A DNA stretch of 64,000 nucleotides from Mucilaginibacter aquariorum (GTDB taxonomy: Bacteria > Bacteroidota > Bacteroidia > Sphingobacteriales > Sphingobacteriaceae), in assembly GCF_024498135.1 (NCBI RefSeq), contig NZ_JANHOH010000001.1:2108001-2172000 (forward strand), read 5' to 3'. Under the pieces are notes generated by a model. It was given only the letters and a program-made list of their open reading frames with translations. It was not told where the DNA came from and searched no databases. Both the position numbers and the translations under genes were made by a program. The number at the start of each line of letters is the position of its first letter. Positions within the stretch are counted from its first letter, which is position 1. Shown piece by piece: positions 60,014 through 64,000 of this stretch.

Positions 60014-60036
60014 TCCTTACAAAAGGGTTTAAAACA

Positions 60037-60066
60037 AAAAAGGTTCTGTTTGCACAGAACCTTTTT
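60037..60066 (-). terminator. Terminator between the APC permease and MFS genes
   Basis: AAAAAGGTTCTGT pairs perfectly over 13 bp with ACAGAACCTTTTT around TTGC. It lies 18 bases after the permease stop on the minus strand; the A/T tract also suits the opposite direction. Confidence 0.92.
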
Positions 60067-60084
60067 AATATTGTAATAATTAAA

Positions 60085-61605
60085 TTAGTGTTTTTCGAAA
60101 TCTGATGCTGTAGGCAGTACATCTGCTATGTTACCCAGTTTGCTTCGTTTTCTGCTGTAACCAAAATAGATAACTAAACCGGCTAACATCCAAATAAGCG
60201 CGCTTATCTGCGTTTCGCTTGGTAAACTTACTATCATACCCGCGCAAACTATAACACCCAAAATAGGTACCAATGGCACTAAAGGCGTTTTAAATGGCCT
60301 TACTAAGTCAGGGTTTGTTTTACGTAATAACATTACACCTACGCATACCAATATAAAGGCAAACAACGTACCGATAGACGTTAAATCGCCTGCCATACTG
60401 CCCGGGATAAATGCCGCGAACAAGCCTACAAAAATAAACAGGATGATGTTACTTTTATAAGGAGTCCTGAACTTAGGGTGTAGATCTGAAAATACTTTTG
60501 GCAATAAACCATCTGTAGACATGGTATAGAATACCCTTGACTGCCCCATTAGCATCACCAGGATAACCGAAGAGAAACCTGCAAGGATAGCAACAGTAAC
60601 CATTGTTGATAACCATCCGTAGTTGTGCATATAAGTACTGATAGCATAAGCTACAGAAGCCTCTTTACCCGATTTCATGAAATCCTGATAAGGTGCAACA
60701 CCTGTTAATACCCATGAGAAAAGGATGTAAAGAATGGTACATACAACCAATGAACCTAAGATACCGATAGGCATATCACGTTTTGGATTCTTAGCTTCCT
60801 GTGCCGCTGTTGATACGGCATCAAAACCAATAAAGGCAAAAAATACCACACCAGCCCCACTCACAATACCGCCCCAGCCATGATTAAAGAACGGCGCGTA
60901 TGAATATGTTTCACCATTTGCTAATACCACTGATGGCGCATCGGCAGGGATCATATATGGATTGTGGTTAGCCGGGTTAATAAACTGCCAGCCAACAGCT
61001 ATAAATACTAATACGATAGCTACTTTAATGAAAACGATGATTCCGTTTACTGTAGCTGATTCCTGTGTGCCTTTTATTAATAGTAATGATAATACTAAAA
61101 GGATAAATAACGCAGGAACGTTAGCTATACCATGGTGGCTTGCGCCGTTAACCATTATAGATTCCATTGGAGAGTGACACCACTCATAGGGTATTGCCCC
61201 GCCGAGGAGTTTATTGACGTATTCGCTCCAACTGATGGATACTGTTGCGGCACCCAGTGCATATTCTAATATTAATGCCCAACCAATAACCCAGGCAACA
61301 ATTTCGCCCATGGTGGCATACGCATATGTGTAAGCGCTACCTGCAATAGGGATAATAGAAGCAAATTCTGCGTAGCAAAGGCCTGCGAAAGCACAACCGA
61401 TAGCAGCAACAATAAATGATAAAGTTACCGCAGGGCCTGCGTGTTCGCCTGCTGCAGCTGCCGTCCTTACGAACAAACCCGCACCAATAATTGCACCAAT
61501 ACCCAGGGCGACAAGATTACCCGCCCCAAGCGTTCGCTTCAGGCTTCCTTCTGCATCTACAGAAGAAGTTAGTTGTTCAATAGATTTTTTTACAAATACT
61601 TTCAT
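60085..61605 (-). CDS. APC family amino acid permease
   Basis: The 506-residue inner-membrane transporter has about twelve to thirteen helices. The N-terminal GAGNLVALGIGAIIGAGLFVRTAAAAGEHAGPAV is the APC substrate-site signature, and FFAFIGFDAVSTAAQEAKNPKRDMP, VMLMGQSRVFYTMSTDGLLPKVF and GTLFAFILVCVGVMLLRKTNPD follow in order. It resembles the cationic amino acid (CAT/YfnA) subgroup. The substrate cannot be read from sequence. It starts with ATG at 61605 and is terminated by the hairpin at 60037-60066. Confidence 0.92.
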   Translation of the reverse strand: MKVFVKKSIEQLTSSVDAEGSLKRTLGAGNLVALGIGAIIGAGLFVRTAAAAGEHAGPAVTLSFIVAAIGCAFAGLCYAEFASIIPIAGSAYTYAYATMGEIVAWVIGWALILEYALGAATVSISWSEYVNKLLGGAIPYEWCHSPMESIMVNGASHHGIANVPALFILLVLSLLLIKGTQESATVNGIIVFIKVAIVLVFIAVGWQFINPANHNPYMIPADAPSVVLANGETYSYAPFFNHGWGGIVSGAGVVFFAFIGFDAVSTAAQEAKNPKRDMPIGILGSLVVCTILYILFSWVLTGVAPYQDFMKSGKEASVAYAISTYMHNYGWLSTMVTVAILAGFSSVILVMLMGQSRVFYTMSTDGLLPKVFSDLHPKFRTPYKSNIILFIFVGLFAAFIPGSMAGDLTSIGTLFAFILVCVGVMLLRKTNPDLVRPFKTPLVPLVPILGVIVCAGMIVSLPSETQISALIWMLAGLVIYFGYSRKRSKLGNIADVLPTASDFEKH

Positions 61606-61768
61606 ATTTAATTAATAAGATCAGTTTTAATAACTTAATTTCAGTTTCCCCAAACGTACTTAAATTTATTGAAAAGTTAAAGTGCGGAATGTAACAACAC
61701 TATAGGGCATTTATACAGAATAAAAGTTGCAAAAACGGCCTTACAAGGCATATTTACAATTGATTAAA

Positions 61769-61800
61769 TCTATAAAACCAAGCTGCTTTATAGGCTTTTT
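61769..61800. terminator. Small hairpin with T tract in the 61.6-61.8 kb gap
   Basis: CTATAAA pairs with TTTATAG over 7 bp with a loop of 10, followed on the plus strand by GCTTTTTTT. No plus-strand gene lies upstream. On the minus strand it is 35 bases past the DUF885 stop, where the A-run precedes the stem; it could act weakly there. Confidence 0.4.
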
Positions 61801-61835
61801 TTCACCCCAGTTTTTGCATACCTGCCCATATCTAA

Positions 61836-63608
61836 TTAGTGTTTAGTATCTATCTTGGGTATGGCAAACATGGCCTCTTTTATAAACTTAACGGGCGCAC
61901 TGCCATAACTCAAAAACTTCTCATTGAACTGTTTAAGCTTATACTTATCAGCTTGTTTTTTCTTCCACTCTTCGTGCAGGGCATTTATTTCTTTATAGCC
62001 GGTATAGTAGCTGGTAAGTTGTACGCTGCTTACACTTACCCGTTTCCATTTATTGTCGGCTTCTGTTTGTTGTTGAAAGGCTTCTTTAGTAAGCATCTTA
62101 ATGGCTTGTTCTTTCGTCATGTTACTTGCGTGTACACTATAATCTAATATGGTGTTACAAACCGAACGCAGATGCCATTTGTACCACATCAGGCGCATCT
62201 CGGGTGCATTATCGCCAAAACCGGCATCCATCATCTCCTGCTCGCTGAACACCGCCCAGCCTTCAACCATGGCGCCGTTACCCAAAACTGACTTTATTAA
62301 ACTTGGCGACTGGTTAGCATACACCAATTGCGTGTAATGACCGGGGATGGCTTCGTGGATACACAGTATCTGTAGCGTGTAATTGTTGTATTCGCGTAAA
62401 TAGCTCTCTGCTTTCTCGGGCGACCAACCCGACAGGCTGCCTACATTATAATAGGTGTTGCCTTCTTTATCGTACGGCCCAGGCGAACTTATAGATGCAC
62501 CTGCAACACCGGCCATATAGCCGGGCTCTTTACGTACTACCAAAGGTTTTGACGGATCAAGTGTGAGCAGGTCTTTGCTTTTAATGAATGCGGTTAACTT
62601 TGGAATTTCTTTTTCAATGGCCGATTGAAAATCGCCCGGGGCAACGTGTTTACTCGATAATGTATCTATCAACTTACCAATAAATTCAAGCGAATCTTTT
62701 GGTATAGGCTGCGTGCCAAAATATTTTGGCCAAAGCTGCCTGCTTAATTTTGCCATTTCGCGATGTACGTATTTTTTACGCTCTACCGCCGAGTTGTAAG
62801 TTTGCTGAGCCGTAGCCTCGGCTTGTATATCAAACTTAAATTTACTTTCGTAAAGCTGCTTACCCAACCTAAAGCTGCGCGGCTTATCATTTTTTAGCCC
62901 TTTTAAATAGGTGGCAAAGCCTTTAATAGCATCTGCCGATAATTTTGCGCGATCAAGCATTAATTTTTTTTCGGCGGCGGGGATATTTGTTTCTTTTAAT
63001 GAATCGGCAAAGTCGGTTTCAAAAACACTTACACCACCCAGGTGCTGGTCAATAGCAAGCCCGGTAAGTTCGGCAACGGGGTTTTTTAATTGCTTTTCCG
63101 CTTCCTTATAATAGAGCGGGATGTTTGCCATTTTTTGATAAAAACTGCGCAGGCGCTTGGCAAGCGAGGCATAAGGCTCGTTAAGGATAGTGGCAAATGT
63201 GCCTATTACGTTATATGACGATGGATCCCACTCGTACGATTTTAGTTGTTCATTATACCATTGCAGGCTTTCCATTTGGTTTTGCATCATGCGATGGTCC
63301 ATCTTATTGGCATCATTAAGGCTGTTAACCTCGTAACGGCTCAACGAATCCATCTGCACTTTGGCAAACTTAATTAGCTGCTCCCTGGTTTTAGCATTGG
63401 GTATCAGCAAAACACTGTCATACTTATGATAGCCTACAGTTGTTGCCCAATCCGGGTTATACTTCCACAATTCATCTAAAAAATGGCCTTCATAGGCTGT
63501 AAAGGCAACATCGTCTTTTAAAGATAGTTCCTGGCTCGATTCTCCATCCTTTTTACAGGCCGTAAATGCGGCCACGTAAAGGGCAAGTAATAGTATTTTT
63601 TTGATCAC
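61836..63608 (-). CDS. DUF885 lipoprotein, putative metallopeptidase
   Basis: The 590-residue protein starts with GTG (63608) and has a lipoprotein signal (ILLLALYVAAFTACKKD). The central QILCIHEAIPGHYTQLVYANQSP contains HEAIPGH, an HExxxxH-type metal site conserved in DUF885, and the family is placed among zinc peptidases. Other conserved parts are FLDELWKYNPDWATTVGYHK at the start and AVFSEQEMMDAGFGDNAPEMRLMWYKWHLR. It should be anchored to the periplasmic side or outer membrane. It is divergent from the DinB gene. Confidence 0.88.
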   Translation of the reverse strand: MIKKILLLALYVAAFTACKKDGESSQELSLKDDVAFTAYEGHFLDELWKYNPDWATTVGYHKYDSVLLIPNAKTREQLIKFAKVQMDSLSRYEVNSLNDANKMDHRMMQNQMESLQWYNEQLKSYEWDPSSYNVIGTFATILNEPYASLAKRLRSFYQKMANIPLYYKEAEKQLKNPVAELTGLAIDQHLGGVSVFETDFADSLKETNIPAAEKKLMLDRAKLSADAIKGFATYLKGLKNDKPRSFRLGKQLYESKFKFDIQAEATAQQTYNSAVERKKYVHREMAKLSRQLWPKYFGTQPIPKDSLEFIGKLIDTLSSKHVAPGDFQSAIEKEIPKLTAFIKSKDLLTLDPSKPLVVRKEPGYMAGVAGASISSPGPYDKEGNTYYNVGSLSGWSPEKAESYLREYNNYTLQILCIHEAIPGHYTQLVYANQSPSLIKSVLGNGAMVEGWAVFSEQEMMDAGFGDNAPEMRLMWYKWHLRSVCNTILDYSVHASNMTKEQAIKMLTKEAFQQQTEADNKWKRVSVSSVQLTSYYTGYKEINALHEEWKKKQADKYKLKQFNEKFLSYGSAPVKFIKEAMFAIPKIDTKH

Positions 63609-63700
63609 TATGGTACAGTTTTGCTTTGGTGCATAAACTTAAAACTTTTGAGCCATATAAATCAAACGTGTATCTATTTTGTTAAATAAGAAACATAATT

Positions 63701-64000
63701 ATGGATCAACAGCACCAACTACTAATAAACGAATTAATAAAACTGCTTACCGGCGGCGGCGCACACGCTACCTTAGAGGATGCCCTTGATGGATTACCGG
63801 CAAATTTAAGGGGTGTTAAACCCAATAACCTACCTTATAGTATATGGCAACTGGCCGAGCATATCCGTATTGCACAGTGGGACATGCTGGAATTTAGCAA
63901 GGATGGCAGCCATCAATCGCCTAACTGGCCAAATGATTACTGGCCAAAAGAAAGCAGCCCGGCAGATGATACCGCCTGGAATAAAACAATTGAACAGATC
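63701..64000 (+). CDS. DinB family protein, partial (3' end beyond the window)
   Basis: Translation from the ATG at 63701 stays open for 100 codons to the window edge. NLPYSIWQLAEHIRIAQWDMLEFSKDG is the first two helices of the DinB four-helix bundle, with the His of AEH as an expected metal ligand. The full protein is usually 150-170 residues. Such proteins are thiol-dependent or metal-binding hydrolases or transferases of diverse function. The upstream 90 bases are shared with the divergent DUF885 gene. Confidence 0.85.
   Translation, partial: MDQQHQLLINELIKLLTGGGAHATLEDALDGLPANLRGVKPNNLPYSIWQLAEHIRIAQWDMLEFSKDGSHQSPNWPNDYWPKESSPADDTAWNKTIEQI

Noticed and set aside
59283..60032. 249-codon open frame on the plus strand, antisense to the MFS gene
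   Set aside because: It lies opposite a well-supported twelve-helix transporter, its translation has no domain or sensible composition, and its length follows from the codon use of the real gene.

Overview
The window looks like a chromosomal segment of a Bacteroidota bacterium, probably a Sphingobacteriaceae member close to Mucilaginibacter or Pedobacter. I infer this from several TonB-dependent outer-membrane proteins with carboxypeptidase-regulatory-like N-termini, an HU-SPOR protein next to ExbB/ExbD/TonB, a DUF5686 protein, -7 boxes of the form TAnnTTTG, and moderate GC. I see no rRNA, tRNA, CRISPR array, transposase or prophage. Nearly all of the sequence is ordinary coding DNA; one gene (DinB family) is cut by the right edge.

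Layout. 0-5.4 kb: secreted aspartyl protease, macrodomain and EVE proteins, a PAS sensor, small membrane proteins, DNA polymerase III delta (holA) and a PD-(D/E)XK protein. 5.4-12.6 kb: hybrid histidine kinase, valS, an MBL-rhodanese sulfur protein, a YjbR-like protein. 12.8-22.5 kb: a DoxX-like membrane protein, then a minus-strand block of two TonB-dependent receptors around a beta-helix-like lipoprotein. The two receptor promoters carry matching arrays of four 11-bp repeats, as expected for an OmpR/PhoB-type regulator. 22.6-28.9 kb: pruA, then two beta-carbonic anhydrases paired with a DUF1275 membrane protein and a SulP anion transporter. 29-36.1 kb: acyl-CoA carboxylase beta, GNAT, M42 peptidase, nucleotidyltransferase, a small zinc-ribbon protein, a lone receiver protein and a DUF922 putative protease. 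36.3-45.8 kb: a plus-strand envelope operon (TPR protein, plugless barrel, HU-SPOR, ExbB, ExbD, TonB) followed by folC. 46-55.5 kb: an aldo-keto reductase, DUF5686 protein, guaA overlapping a substrate-binding lipoprotein, and an RNA m5C methyltransferase. 55.7-64 kb: FtsX-like permease, MarC, MFS and APC transporters, DUF885 lipoprotein, partial DinB.

The most unusual signals are between genes. (1) The two-receptor locus shares an 11-bp-period operator in the same register relative to its -7 boxes. (2) At least five gene boundaries hold palindromes whose arms are built from a locus-specific short word and lie against the neighbouring start or stop codons; similar simple sequence appears in frame inside valS and folC. 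(3) There are REP-like elements, including a 110-bp element with perfect 28-bp inverted ends at 55.5 kb. (4) valS and guaA appear to have leaderless or nearly leaderless promoters. Functions are assigned from motifs and family knowledge only; no database search was run.
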